DNA from: Ananas comosus
Taxonomy: Eukaryota; Streptophyta; Magnoliopsida; Poales; Bromeliaceae
Direction of reading: 5' to 3'
Assembly (NCBI RefSeq): GCF_001540865.1
Contig: NC_033621.1
Location: 6,112,979-6,176,978 of the forward strand
Length of the DNA stretch: 64,000 nt
Positions 11,684 to 22,930 of the stretch are shown here, in pieces. Within the stretch, counting starts at the first letter, position 1. Each line of letters starts with the position of its first letter. Under the pieces are notes generated by a model, which worked only from the letters and a program-made list of their open reading frames with translations, did no database searches and was not told the DNA's origin. The position numbers and the translations under genes are program-made.

Positions 11684-12976
11684 ACAGCCCTCTGAAGGCA
11701 ACCCGAGAGCTAACCAAAAATCCGATTTTTCGGATTTTCGTGCTCGGCTTTAAACTTCACTTCTCGGGATGCGAGCCATAGGTCGGAACATTGTCAACGA
11801 CCCACCAGAAAATCTGGAATTGCTCAGCACACAGCTCGAACACTCGAATTCGCAATTTGCAAAGGTCCAGTGTGTTACACCTTGTTTAACAATTCATTTC
11901 TCAATACCAATCTCGTCTCTATTGTCAATATCACCTTCGTTTACTATTATCATAGTCCAATGTCACATTCACACAAGTATAGGGTTCCACATACATGTCT
12001 CATATGGTTCTTTATCAATCACTATGTTCATCTACGTTAGAAGCATAATATTGAAATTCTAACCATTATTCACATGCCAACTACCCTATCATGGAAGAAT
12101 AACACTATTCACATATATGCTCAATAAAAGGTAACATAGACATAGAAGGGAATCCGATGATTCCGGAAGGCACCTCCCATCTCGTATGGCAGCAAAGGAG
12201 TTGGGATTCGAATTTGGTGATTTTTGGATGCTTATGCCGCGTACTGCGGCAATCTGTACCAAAATGAAGCCAAATTAGGCTGTTTACTAAATAACTTTGC
12301 ATAGACTCTTCGTTTTGACAAACTAAGTCTTCCAACGCGTTCGTTATACCCCCAATTAGGTTTCCAGAAGGTCAATTTACCTCGAAAATAATTTAGGGTA
12401 AAAGTTCCAAATTTGGTGCCCTAACAATGTCATATTGCTAGATTTCTTGGATTGATATTGGAGCTAAGCAAAAACAAACTTAGAACCATCCAAGAAGCTC
12501 TCTAATACCATATCTAAGCCATTCGAACCATTCCTAGGGCATCTAAAGCTAACACTAGAAGTTCCATGAGAGCACTTGAAGAAACCATGGATTTCATGTG
12601 TTTCAAAGCCTCCACTAAGCTCTTAGCCTTGCAAGAAGATCAAAACTCCAAGACTTAGGGTGTAAATTCAAACCCTAGAACCATTCTTGCATAAAACTCA
12701 CCTTAGCCCAAAGCTCACCCAAGTCCACCTTGTAGGAGAGCCTCTAAACCTTCAAATCCTCCAAATCTCCACCAAAAATCAACCTCCTAGCCTCTCTTTT
12801 GCCTTTGGAGAGAGATTCCTAGAGAGAGAAAGGGAGAAATGAGGTTGGAGATGGTGTTCACAGCTGCTGTGAACCAAAGGGAGGGTTGGGATCATTTATA
12901 GGTTGCAACCATAGCAACAAAACCCCCCAAAAGTCTATAATTGCAGCAGACCAATTTTTGCTGTCAGCCCCAAAGT

Positions 12977-13092
12977 GTACCGGTACAGGTCATGGTGTCA
13001 CCGGTAACAGGATCGCGTAGAAACAAACCCGAGAGCAGCTGTTCGGGTTTTACAAAAGTGTACCGGTACACATCAGGGGTGTCACCGGTAAC
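12977..13092. repeat. GTACCGGTAC and TCACCGGTAAC array
   Basis: Two exact GTACCGGTAC copies alternate with two GTCACCGGTAAC variants that keep the ACCGGT core, with AACCCGAGAGC words between. Confidence 0.85.
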
Positions 13093-13335
13093 ACAGCCAA
13101 TTTTTCTCAAACCCGAGAGCAGCTTTCCTGTAAGATATCAAAATTCGACGACGTTGGCTAACTTTTTGGGCCAAATGGGCCAAAGTGGGCGATTAAACGA
13201 TTTGGACAAGTTCCATTCGGCGTTCCGACTAATTTGGAAGAGCAAAAATGAGTTCTAAAGGTGTTGGAATGGGTTGGACATCGATCGGCGCGAAGTGGAG
13301 CCGAAACAAAGTTAAAACAGCATTCTGGAGCTGCT

Positions 13336-13543
13336 GTACCGGTACAAGGGTGATGGCTGTACCGGTACAACCATCGCAGCCAGACTGCGTAGCTCTCGGG
13401 TTTGAAGGCTCCAGGCGCTGTACCGGTACAAGGGGCTTGTACCGGTACAGACTCGACGAAACCGAGAACCCGAGCTCTCGGGTTGCGCTCTGTTTTGCTG
13501 TCACCCAGGCCTTGTACCGGAACAAGGTCCCGTGTACCGGTAC
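13336..13543. repeat. GTACCGGTAC palindrome array (element A LTR)
   Basis: At least five exact GTACCGGTAC palindromes plus one TGTACCGGAACA variant within about 210 bp, separated by CCCGAGAGCTCGGGT-like palindromic words. Confidence 0.9.
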
Positions 13544-14674
13544 AAGGGCGCACGAACAGCAGGATCAGTTTGGAAAATTTGAAAATAGAGGGGCTTTTCG
13601 GGATTTTGTTACAATAGAGGCCTTTTAGCCCTCTCTCTCAGCCATTCCCTCTCACTCACTCAGCCTCTCTCTCCCTCTCATAGCTCTCTCTCTCTCTCTA
13701 ACCGAAAGAAGAAGGAGAAGAAGAAAGAATGAGAGAAAGAAAGAGAAGAAGAAGGAGAAAAGAAGGAGAAGATCAAGGAGAAGGCGAAGAAGCTCTCTTC
13801 CCTCCTCATTCTTGGCTTTAGGCTTGCTTTGGAGCAAACCGTAGAGGTAAGCCTCAACCCCTTTCATGGTATCTTGGGATTTTATGAAGTTTGGTTGGTT
13901 TTGATGGTTCAAATGGAACTAATGAACTTAGAGGACATGAATTTAGCTCACAATGAAGGTAACCATTGTTTCTCATGGGTTGCTAAACCTAAGGCTTGAT
14001 TTTGGGGATTTTTTTGCAAATATTGAGGGTTGATCTCTTTTTGAGGGGTTAGAAACCTAATTCTATACTTATAACGCGTAGCGAAGACGGTTCGTCGATA
14101 CGCAGAATCAGCGTGAAGATTATCGCCATTTGAATGCTAAAGGGTTAAATCTAACCAACGAAATAAGCGGCGACAAGACTAGCACGAGAGCGCGTCTCGG
14201 ATGTTTTCGGCATCACCTAAGGTGGGGGAGTGCCATCCCGAAGTCATCGGACGCTACTTATTATGTCTAAGTTTAAATTGACCAGTTCAATATTGTGCAT
14301 GTTCTTGTAGGTTAAAGTGTTAATTATAAATGCTCCAATTGCAATGCTAGTAGTATAGATGTGGTTTTGTAATGATTATAAAACTCTAGTAATGTATGAG
14401 ATTAAATGATAGAGCTTATGATGAAATTTAACTCTATATGAGATGATTAGAAACGTATATTTAAAAGCTAACATGTTGATTATCTAAAATGACGAGTGGA
14501 TCTAGTTAGAAAACTAATGATTGAAGTGCACATGTTTTGATGTTTATTTACGAGGTGATCATATTAGTGCAGTTTGAGACACTATGAATTGGGTAGAAAA
14601 CTGTTGATCTATCATAAATTACCTCAAAGGTTGTTTGTTGTTCTGTGAGTTGATCATGCTCACTTGCCTGTCTG

Positions 14675-14700
14675 CCTTGGTGGGATCGCTCTCCTCAAGT
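14675..14700. repeat. Degenerate copy of the LTR hairpin
   Basis: CTTG pairs with CAAG, with a weak inner stem around loop TCGC; CTCTGGAGT follows on the sense side. It keeps position and loop but the stem is imperfect. Confidence 0.4.
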
Positions 14701-15785
14701 GTCGCCCTCTGGAGTTGTCACTAGGAGGTCAGCGCTTGCTGCTTCGGGATAGCCGCTTGTTATCCGACAAGGTGTACTCGGGTGATAGTCCAGTAGGCCA
14801 TCCTCGGAAGGTCGATAGTGAGCCGTTGCTTGTAAACCCTTTGCTTTCCACTTGGAGATTGGGTTACCCAGTGAGTCTCCTACCCATGATTGAATTTTAT
14901 ATGTAAAGCCATTAATTGTTCATATATCCAGTTATTTGCTTCCTCGTAGCAATGTTCTATAGCTTTTACTATGAAGTTGTTGTAGATGTTTTATAGTATT
15001 GCTTTACCCTACTATTTATTGTTCAACATCCATGACTCCAGATTGAGGCCGATGCTTGATATATTTACTTTTTTGTTTGCTTTTAAACCTTGCTTTCAGT
15101 TCATTTAGCTTTAATAATATTGATATATATATATATCTCTTCTATGCCTGCTTAGAACCTAGTGGGTAATCGGTCGGAGTCGCAGCGCCGAATCCACTTG
15201 GGAACTAGTTCGTAGTTCTCACACCCTCGTTACAGGTACTAGCTTCGAGCGCCCCGACTGAGTCGGTGAGATCGCGGCAAAGGGCTTAGGCCCTAGCAGT
15301 TTGATTAGTTGTTTTATTCTTTCCTATGCATTAGCGCCAGCCGCCGTTGTACTTTTGTTTATACTTTAGAGTAGATGTTGATAGGTGAGGTTTGGAGAAT
15401 ATATTGATGTTAATTTTCATTTGGTGCAAGAATGCAAAGTGTATTAAAATGATTAAGTTAAATGATTATCGAAAGAGGTTAAACTTTTAATGATGTCTCA
15501 AATAGTTATGTTTTCTCTCTTTTGGAATACCTGGTATAATGCTTACTTGATATCGCTTGCTCTTGTTGTTTATCTACATTGTTTGTGCCTCTCGATTATT
15601 GTTGTTTGATTTGTAATATGAAAATCAAGTTGTATTCCTGGGGACTTGTTGTACACAATCTCGTTGTTGCATAGCCTAGGGCGGGCAGGGGAGACTCTGC
15701 CCGTTCGGCGGTCACGCACGCCGCCCTCGAATCGGACCAAATTGGTACCGTTTCGGGTGGTGCGGTCGTGGGGCGTGACAGATGG

Positions 15786-15797
15786 TGGTATCAGAGC
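15786..15797 (+). other. Primer binding site (initiator-Met tRNA type)
   Basis: TGGTATCAGAGC, five bases after the LTR end, complementary to the 3' end of plant initiator methionine tRNA. It marks the start of the internal region of element A. Confidence 0.9.
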
Positions 15798-16148
15798 GAG
15801 TTAAGAGCAAGCAAAAGAGAGAGTCTAGGATGACCTAGGAGACTCTAGGTTGGTTAACCCTAAGGCTATAGGTGCGTGAGTGCGACGTGAACCTATGACG
15901 CGGCGGAAGCTAAATGATTGGGTTTGGAGTTGGTGTTGAGACTCTAGCTGTGGCTTGAGATGATTTGAGTGGTATTAATTTTTGGCTTAAGGTGATTGTG
16001 TTGGCGGCCGACAACACGATGCCGAAGGTCAAGAACTAAGACACTTGCAAGCTTACCGCCTGATTGATATTGTTTAATCGTTATGCTTCGCGTTTACGAC
16101 GATGCTGTTGAGTTAAATAATTAACCAACTGTTTGCGTTTCAGGAGCT

Positions 16149-16600
16149 ATGGCACCAAAGAGACGCTACGTGCGTAGGACCGCTTCGGCACGACCTCGAG
16201 AGGTGCCCGAGCCAGCCGTGCCTCCAGTGGCGCCAGTGCCAGCTGGGCCTACTGAGGTGCAGGAGTTGCGAGCGCATGTTGCGGCGCTCACTGGACGGTT
16301 CGATAGGATTCAGGAGATGCTGGAGCAGCAAGCTGCGGCAGCGGGTCCAGGCCGCGATCCGCCTGCGCCTTCGGTTCGCGCCCCTGATGCAGCCGAGGGT
16401 GTAGGTGGCGTTTCGGTTCCGGTGGCGGCGCAACCCCCACCGGTGGATATTCCTCCGGCGAATTCGAGTTCTCCTACGCCCGCGATAGTGGCCGAGGAAG
16501 CGGAGCGTGAGCGTGGCTATGTAGCGCTCACGAGGTTCACGAAGTTTCGCCCGCCTACTTTCGACGGAGAGGTGGTGGATCCAGCTGCGGTGGAGTCTTG
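16149..16600 (+). CDS. Gag N-terminus of gypsy element A (partial, ends at assembly gap)
   Basis: The frame opens with an ATG at 16149, 350 bp after the PBS, and runs into the N gap without a stop. The N-terminus is basic (MAPKRRYVRRT), followed by an Ala/Pro-rich linker, a short helical segment (VQELRAHVAALTGRFDRIQEMLEQQ) and the retrotransposon-gag lead-in FTKFRPPTFDGEV. In plant gypsy elements that motif precedes the capsid-like gag domain, here lost. Gag forms the cytoplasmic virus-like particle. The sequence differs from the gag of the 17-27 kb element, so this is another family member. Capsid, zinc knuckle and pol are not seen for this element. Confidence 0.8.
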
Positions 16601-16700
16601 NNNNNNNNNNNNNNNNNNNNNNNNNNNNNNNNNNNNNNNNNNNNNNNNNNNNNNNNNNNNNNNNNNNNNNNNNNNNNNNNNNNNNNNNNNNNNNNNNNNN
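16601..16700. other. Assembly gap (100 N)
   Basis: Exactly 100 N, the usual placeholder for a gap of unknown size. Left is the gag of element A; right is the 3' part of an LTR of another subfamily, so the true sequence between is probably much longer. Confidence 0.98.
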
Positions 16701-17251
16701 TATCATGTTGTAGTAAGTTATATTTTTACTTACCTTTCGCTTTTTTACATTTATAGTCACTGACATCTTTTGTAGTTTTGGGCCTTGTGGTGGATTCACT
16801 GAAGTCAGTAATTATCCACTGAAAACTATTTTTAATAGTTCTCACGCCCCCGTTTTATGGTTTATTTTTCGGAGCCTTCGGCACCGGCGGAGGCACGGGA
16901 TCGCGGCAAGGGGATCGCTTAGCTAGCTAGCGAGGAGCGGGACTTTGCCTAGGTGGTTTACTCTTTCTTTTTGTAGTCGAGAGAGAGAGTGAGAGGTTTT
17001 GTATCCATGTACAGAGACCACCTATGTATCTACGTATAGCACTTGTATCACTTTATGTTTTATTTAGTGGATTTACAGTTTTATGCTTATCCCTTGTTGT
17101 AGCATTTAGACATTTATTATGCTCTGATACTCCTAGATGTCTTTTATTATTGCTTTTATTATTGTTGTTTTTAGACGCCTTATATGTTTTAGACGTATGG
17201 CGGATCTGGGGACGCGCCGGGCAGGCTTCCGCTGGGTCCCGGGGCTTGACA
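16701..17251 (+). mobile_element. 3' part of an LTR, plus orientation, cut by the gap
   Basis: Matches the end of the LTR subfamily at 44222 and 58186 (inverse): the TTCTCACGCCCCCG block, TAGACGCCTTATATG, then CCGCTGGGTCCCGGGGCTTGACA-type end at 17251. It abuts broken minus-strand pol at 17252 with no PBS between, so it is probably a solo LTR inserted in that pol. The flank GCGAA (17252-17256) would be one target duplication; its partner is lost in the gap. Confidence 0.7.
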
Positions 17252-20103
17252 GCGAACCTTGTCCTCCGCCTCCTGGAGCACATCTAGGACTAAAGCCAAT
17301 CTCTCGCCCACTTCACCCCAATGAAGTAGCAATCTACACTTCTGTCCATAGAGTGCCTCGAAAGATGCCATCTTGATGCTTGCTTGATAACTGTTGTTAT
17401 AAGCAAACTCTGCCATCGGTAGATACTGCGACCATCCTCCCTGGAAGTCAATCACACAGGCTCAAAGCATGTCCTCGAGAGTCTGTATAGTACGCTCTGA
17501 CTGCCCGTCACTCTAGGGGTGGAAAGCTGTACTGAAGTTTAAGCACGTACCCAAAGCATCCTGTAAGCTCCGCCAAAAGTGAGATACAAATCGGAGGTCT
17601 CGATCTGATACAATAGAAGTAGGTACCCCGTGCAATCGCACAATCTCATCCAAGTATACCTGTGCGAGTCTCTCACCAGCCCAAGTAGTGTGGATAGGTA
17701 CAAAATGTGCCGATTTCGTCAACTTATCCACGATCACCCAAATAGCATCATGCCCGGCCTGAGAGCGGGGCAAACACATCACAAAGTCCATGGTGATCTT
17801 CTCCCATTTCCACACCGGAATCGATAAGCTCTGCAATTTCCCCGCGGAAACTCGGTGCTCAGCTTTCACCTGTTGGCAAGTTAAACATCTAGCAACAAAC
17901 TTACCAACGTCCTTTTTCATCCTGGGCCACCAATAAAGCAACTTTAAGTCCTTGTACATCTTGGTGCCTCCCGGATGTATAGCATACGGTGCTCGGTGTG
18001 CCTCTTGAAGAATTTCTTCTCTAAGTGCCGATTCCGCCGGTACACAGATCCGTCCACGGAAGAGCATCAGTCCAACACCGTCAACAGAAAAGTCACCGGT
18101 GCAACCATCAATCATCTTAGCTCGAATCCTTTGCAACTCCACATCGGAGACTTGCTTTTCCTTAATTCTTTCCACAAGTGTAGGTTGCACCATCAAAGTC
18201 ATCAGTCTCAGAGGTGTATCAGGAGCCACCACCTCCAACTCCAACCGCTTCATCTGCTCGATCAACGGCAGTTGAGTAACCACAAGCACCGCTAAGTTTT
18301 CCGTCGATTTCCTACTTAGCGCATCCGCCACCACGTTAGCCTTGCCCAGGTGATAAAGAATAGTCAAGTCATAATCCTTGAGTAGCTCTAACCATCTGCG
18401 CTGCCTCAGGTTTAACTCCTTCTGAGTGAATAAATACTTTAAACTCTTGTGATCCGTATATACTTCGCATCGCTCGCCGTACAAGTAATGGTGCCATAGC
18501 TTCAATGCAAAGACCACGGCCGCCAACTCCAAATCATGAGTAGGGTAGTTTCTTTCATAATCCTTCAACTGGCGAGATGCATATGCGATCACTTTCCCGT
18601 CCTGCATCAAGACACAACCCAATCCATTAAAGGAAGCATCACTATAAATCACATACCCTGCTCCAGCAGTTGGCAAGGTTAGGATTGGGGCGGTCGTCAA
18701 TCTCTGCTTCAACTCTTGGAAGCTCCTTTCACACGCATCATTCCAAACGAACTTGGTGCCTCTATGCGTGAGCCTCGTGAAGGAAGTAGACAACTTTGCA
18801 AATCCCTCGACAAACCGTCGGTAGTAGCCGGCCAAACCAATGAAGCTCCGTATCTCGGTCACACTCGTCGGCCTCGGCCAATCCTTGATGGCTTCAATCT
18901 TCCTAGGATCCACAGCTATACCTGATCCTGAAATCAAATGGCCCAAAAACGCTACCTCTCTAAGCCAAAACTCACATTTCTTCAATTTGGCATAGAGCTT
19001 CTTTTTCCGAAGCACTTGAAGTACAAGTCTCAAGTGTTCCTCGTGATCCGCATCACTTTGAAAATAGACCAAAATGTCGTCGATGAATACTACGACGAAC
19101 CAGTCTAGATAAGGCTTGAAAACACGGTTCATTATATCCATAAAAGCTGCCGGGGCATTAGTAAGCCCAAACGGCATAACAGTAAACTCATAATGTCCAT
19201 ACCGTATTCTAAAAGCCGTCTTCGACGCATCCTCAGGCTTGATCTTCAGCTGGTGATATCCCTACTGTAAGTCGATCTTGGAATACACACTAGATCCCTA
19301 GAGCTGATCAAATAAATCATCAATCCTCAGTAATGGATACTTATTTTTGATCGTGACTTTATTGAGTTCACGATAATCCACGCACAAGCGAAGCGATCCA
19401 TCCTTCTTCTTGACAAATAGGATCGGTGCTCCCCAAGGTGACACACTCGGTCGCACAAAACCCTTATCCAGAAGATCTTGCAACTGTGCCTTCAGCTCCT
19501 TCAACTCCGCCGGTGCCATCCTATAAGGCGCCTTTGAGATTGGAGTAGTCCCGAGAACGAGATCTACCACAAACTCAATTTTCCTATCAGATGGCATGCC
19601 TGGAAGCTCTGCTGGAAATACATCTCCAAACTCCCGTACTACGGGAATATCCTCAATCCTAGGGGCGTCGACATCACCCCGCAACACAACGGTAGCCAAA
19701 TAGGCTACGCAGCCTCTGCTGATCAACTGTCTAGCTCGAGAGGAGCTAATCGTCATCGCAAACAGTGAACTCTGGCATCCTCGGTACACAACCTCCGCCT
19801 GCCCCGGCTCTCTAAACATCACAGTTCGATTCTTGCAATCGATAGTGGCGTAGTACTTGGTCAACCAATCCATGCCCAAAACAACATCAAACTCTCCGAG
19901 TTTATGCAAAGCTAGCAAGTCCACGGGCATGACCCAATCTCCAACCCGAACAGGACAACAGGGGCAAAACTCTCGAATATCCAAAGAGTGATCAAGTACT
20001 ACAACTCGTCTCGCATGCAACAAAGATGTCAATGGGATGCCATGCAACTCGGCAAACAGCCAGTCTATGAATCAATGCGTTGCACCGGTATCAAATAATG
20101 CTC
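17252..20103 (-). pseudogene. Ty3/gypsy pol (protease, RT, RNase H, integrase), minus-strand Tekay-like element
   Basis: From the protease motif LFDTGATH (about 20098-20075) the frame continues through [14 protein letters not shown], the RT region ([35 protein letters not shown] catalytic motif), RNase H ([29 protein letters not shown]), the integrase HHCC finger (H..H..CLTCQQ) and core ([19 protein letters not shown]). All parts share one frame but are broken by stops: after DTGATH, after DDLFDQL, in DLQ-GYHQ, after FSTAFHP, and in EDML-A. The end of integrase and the chromodomain are missing where the LTR at 17251 abuts. Pol copies element RNA to DNA and integrates it. This copy cannot code for an intact protein. 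Confidence 0.92.
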
Positions 20104-21553
20104 GTACTCGAATACCATAAAGTAAAATGATACCTGTGACCACATTCTCGGCTGCTGCCGCCTCCTCAGTCTGAGCCGCGTACATGCGCCCACTCGGGGC
20201 TTGTCGTGACCCCTCCGCCTGCTGCTGAACTGGCAGCCTCCCAGCCTGGTGATGCGCAAAAAGTGTCCCCTGACTGGGACCCGGTAGAGCTGGTGCAGAT
20301 GTCGAAGATGGCGCTGGTGCTGGGCTCCTCGGGCAGTCCGACTGGAAGTGGCCCTCCTGGCCACACAAGTAGCATCTGTCCAGACTGCGTGAACACTGTC
20401 GTGGAAACTGGGGACCACCGCAGATCACGCAGCGCGGAGCCTGGCGTCGATCAGGTCCTCCTCACTGAGTAGACTGGCCGTGTCCTCGCGACTGGCTTCA
20501 GTGTCTCGGCTGTCTCGACGGCCTCCCTGAGTGCGCCTGACTCGCACCCTCAGCCGCGGGCCTCTTGCCTTTGCCCTTATCCAGGGCCTCCCGCCGCTCC
20601 TAAAGATCTGCTGCGCCGCTCTCCACAATAAGCGCGCGGTTCACAATCTCCCGGTAGGTTTGGAGGTTGGAAGCCTGAACGAACCGAAAGATCGAAGGCC
20701 GCAGTCCCCGCTCGAAGATGCGGGCCTTATCCTCGTCGTCCCGAACAACGAAGGGCACACAATGAAGAAGCCGGGAGAACTCTCTCTCATACTCGGCCAC
20801 CGTCCTGTCCCCCTGGCGCAGATTGCGTAGATCCTGCTCCATCTTCCTCTTGACACTGTCAGGGAAGTAATGTTCTAGTAGGAGTTTCGTGAACCTCCTC
20901 CAGGAAATCGCCGTCAGATCCGTGCTGGGGTTGTCCTGGATGTCCAACCACCACTGGTAGGCCTTGCCGTCCAAATGATGTGTGGCGAGCCACACTCTAT
21001 CCCTCTCCTCGACGAAGGTGTCCCAAAACAGCTTCTCCATATGCATAAGTCATTTCTCCACGATCCAGTGATCCACGTTCTCCCCGTCAAAGGTCCGGGG
21101 GCTGCATCTCCTGAACTCACTGAGACGCTCCATAAGCCGATCTCGCTCAGCTCCCTCAATCATCACAGGAAAACCCACCCTTTCTACAGGTGCTCGCGCT
21201 GGTGGTGCCGCAATGTCCTTCTTCCGAGGCGCCGCCGCTGGTGCCGTCCTAGAAGCGTCGAGTGCAGGGGACGACACCTTGGGTGCAACCACCTCCACTG
21301 GTGCGGGTGGTGTAGGGACCTGAGTCTCCCTGGCAGCCGCCTGCTGCAGCAGAAGGTCCTCCAGACGCTTCATTCGTGCCTCATGCCGAAGCGCCGTGTC
21401 CGCCTGTCGCGTCACCAAATCAGTGAGGGCTGCCAACTGGCCTCTCAACTCACGGACCTCGCCGGATCCGGAGGTAGCGGAGGTCTCAGCCTCCTCAAAT
21501 TGTGCTGCATTGTCCACCCTCGCAGATTGAGAGCGCGTAATCGGCATTGTCAC
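20104..21553 (-). pseudogene. Gag with zinc knuckle, minus-strand Tekay-like element
   Basis: ATG at 21553 opens MTMPITRSQSARVDN. A predicted coiled segment follows (VRELRGQLAALTDLVTRQ), then the FRRCSPRTFDGENVDHW lead-in, the capsid-like gag domain with AYQWWL and QDLRNLRQGDRTVAEYEREF, and a CCHC knuckle CYLCGQEGHFQSDC. The frame is the same as pol, as expected for a single gag-pol polyprotein. In-frame stops occur at 21050-21052 (TGA, probably from TGG), 20600-20602 (TAG where the sister copy has CAG) and two TGA codons between 20500 and 20450. Gag builds the particle and the knuckle binds RNA; this copy is dead. Confidence 0.9.
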
Positions 21554-21864
21554 TATAAAACATAAAAGTGCAAGTTAGTAACCCACGCTATCGAATCCCC
21601 GCTCAAATAACAATACCCAAATCATCCGAAAGTAAGGGAGTGTTATCCACAACTAACTTCCGATGTTACGTTGTCGGCCGCCAACGTAACCCTCCGCGAA
21701 GTTAGAAGCCATACACTCCGATTAAACTCTAACTTTTTAGAGTTGTCATAAAACCCAATCATAATACTTTCGCTCACAAGTCAAAAAGATCTCGTCTCTC
21801 ACGAGCCTATTTCCTATAATCCAACCGGCCTAAGGTTTCCTAGTCCTCTAAGACTCAACCCTAG

Positions 21865-21876
21865 GCTCTGATACCA
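21865..21876 (-). other. Primer binding site of the minus-strand element
   Basis: GCTCTGATACCA, the inverse of TGGTATCAGAGC, lies 8 bp from the LTR boundary at 21885. It fixes element orientation and the inner edge of the 5' LTR. Confidence 0.9.
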
Positions 21877-22904
21877 AATTAATCTATCACGCCCCGGGAC
21901 TGGCAAAGGCCCTCCCGGTTGCGCGCCCAGACCCGCCATATGTCTACACATATAAGGCGTTTACAACAACAGCGAAAATAAAGCAAGAGATGATCTACAA
22001 TTAGAGATATCAGAGCAAGTACACAACTATAATCTATGATAAAAGTAGATGGAACAACTAAGTAATAAAGAGGAAACATAAAGTTATACAATAACCATCT
22101 CAAAAGTAAACAAAATGGGTGGTCTCTATTACACTGGTACAGCTCTCAACCTCTCCAAAAAGAAAACAACGAGAGGTAGACCACTTATCAACGCGTCCCT
22201 CGAAGCAAGCTAGCTCGGGGCGATACCCTTTCCGCGGTCCCTAGCCTCTCCTGTCGTGGAAGGCTCTGAAATAACATCAAGAAAAAGAGGGCGTAAGAAC
22301 TATAATTTATAGTTCCCAGTAGACAATTACTAACCTCAGCTCAATGCACTACTAGGCCCAAAAAAAAAAAAGGGTAAGTCCAAAAAGCAACAATACTAAT
22401 AAATGGATTGCATTTATGGAAGCATGATTAAAATGCTAAACTACTATGTCACAAATAAACATGATGTCAAATGTGTTGTACATCTACTTTATCAAAATGA
22501 AGTATGTCCAAGCATGACTAATATGTCCCAACATAACGAGCAAGTAGATATCATGATCCACTATATCAATATATGATGAATATGCTCTATCATGGCAGCA
22601 AAGTATACTATGGTGCAACAAATAAGACTATCATGTATACTCCAAGTCCCAACACTATACTATAAGCATGTCAAGATAATCAAACTACCAAGCCTATCTA
22701 GTAGAGATAGTCATTTCCCGGTTCAATGTCATTGTTTCCAACATGTTCTAGGACCTACATAGTGTAGTCCAGCTTGTGCCACCTAAGTGTCCGTGGTAGC
22801 TCCAGCATTCCCACTCTAGGAATGAGTCTATCCGTTCCGACCCCGTAGGTTTCTCGATACTGCACGAGCGAACATAAGTCACGTAGGCCAACTCCGGAGT
22901 GCCA

Positions 22905-22930
22905 GCTTGTAAGGAGCGACCCTCACAAGC
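22905..22930. repeat. Conserved LTR hairpin, copy 3
   Basis: GCTTGT/ACAAGC outer stem; inner stem has AGG against CCC (one mismatch), loop AGCGA, CTCCGGAGT upstream. Confidence 0.65.

Larger units (their letters stand above)
9284..11879 (-). mobile_element. Solo LTR, Tekay-like family I, 2596 bp
   Basis: Begins TGTCACGCCCCGGG and ends GTGTGTTACA, so the LTR reads in minus orientation (TGTAACACAC at its 5' end). The exact 5-bp duplication CCTTG lies at 9279-9283 and 11880-11884. No internal PBS, gag or pol is present, so this is a solo LTR left by LTR-LTR recombination. It is the same family as the 3' LTR at 31052-33697. It carries a hairpin at 10270-10295 and a palindrome array at 11558-11683. 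Confidence 0.95.
8269..13128 (-). mobile_element. LTR in minus orientation, interrupted by a solo LTR
   Basis: Starts TGTCACGCCCCGAGTTACG at 8269. It contains the CTCCGGAGT motif and hairpin (9104-9131), then is split by the perfect solo LTR at 9284-11879. It resumes at 11885 with the CAATTAGGTTT block and a promoter-like region, and ends in a GTACCGGTAC/TCACCGGTAAC palindrome array (12977-13092). The right boundary is not certain because a plus-strand LTR begins close by; I place it near 13128. Left flank is ACATA; no matching right duplication was found. Confidence 0.6.
13129..15780 (+). mobile_element. 5' LTR of plus-strand gypsy element A
   Basis: The right end is firm: GGGGCGTGACA at 15780, followed five bases later by an iMet-type PBS. 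The left end is uncertain: TGTAAGATATC at 13129 and TGTTGGAATGG near 13262 are candidates. In order it contains a GTACCGGTAC array (13336-13543), a CT/GA-rich leader (about 13630-13760), a degenerate hairpin (14675-14700) next to CTCTGGAGT, and the terminal GTTCGGCGG/AATTGG blocks shared with other LTRs here. It seems to have inserted in the minus LTR starting at 8269. Confidence 0.7.

Noticed and set aside
13158..13628. Open frames across the GTACCGGTAC array
   Set aside because: Palindromic repeats give open frames on both strands at once; the peptides (PVQ, TGT repeats) are by-products of the repeat.
15786..15797. tRNA gene near the LTR end
   Set aside because: Only the 12-base primer binding match is present, with no cloverleaf around it.
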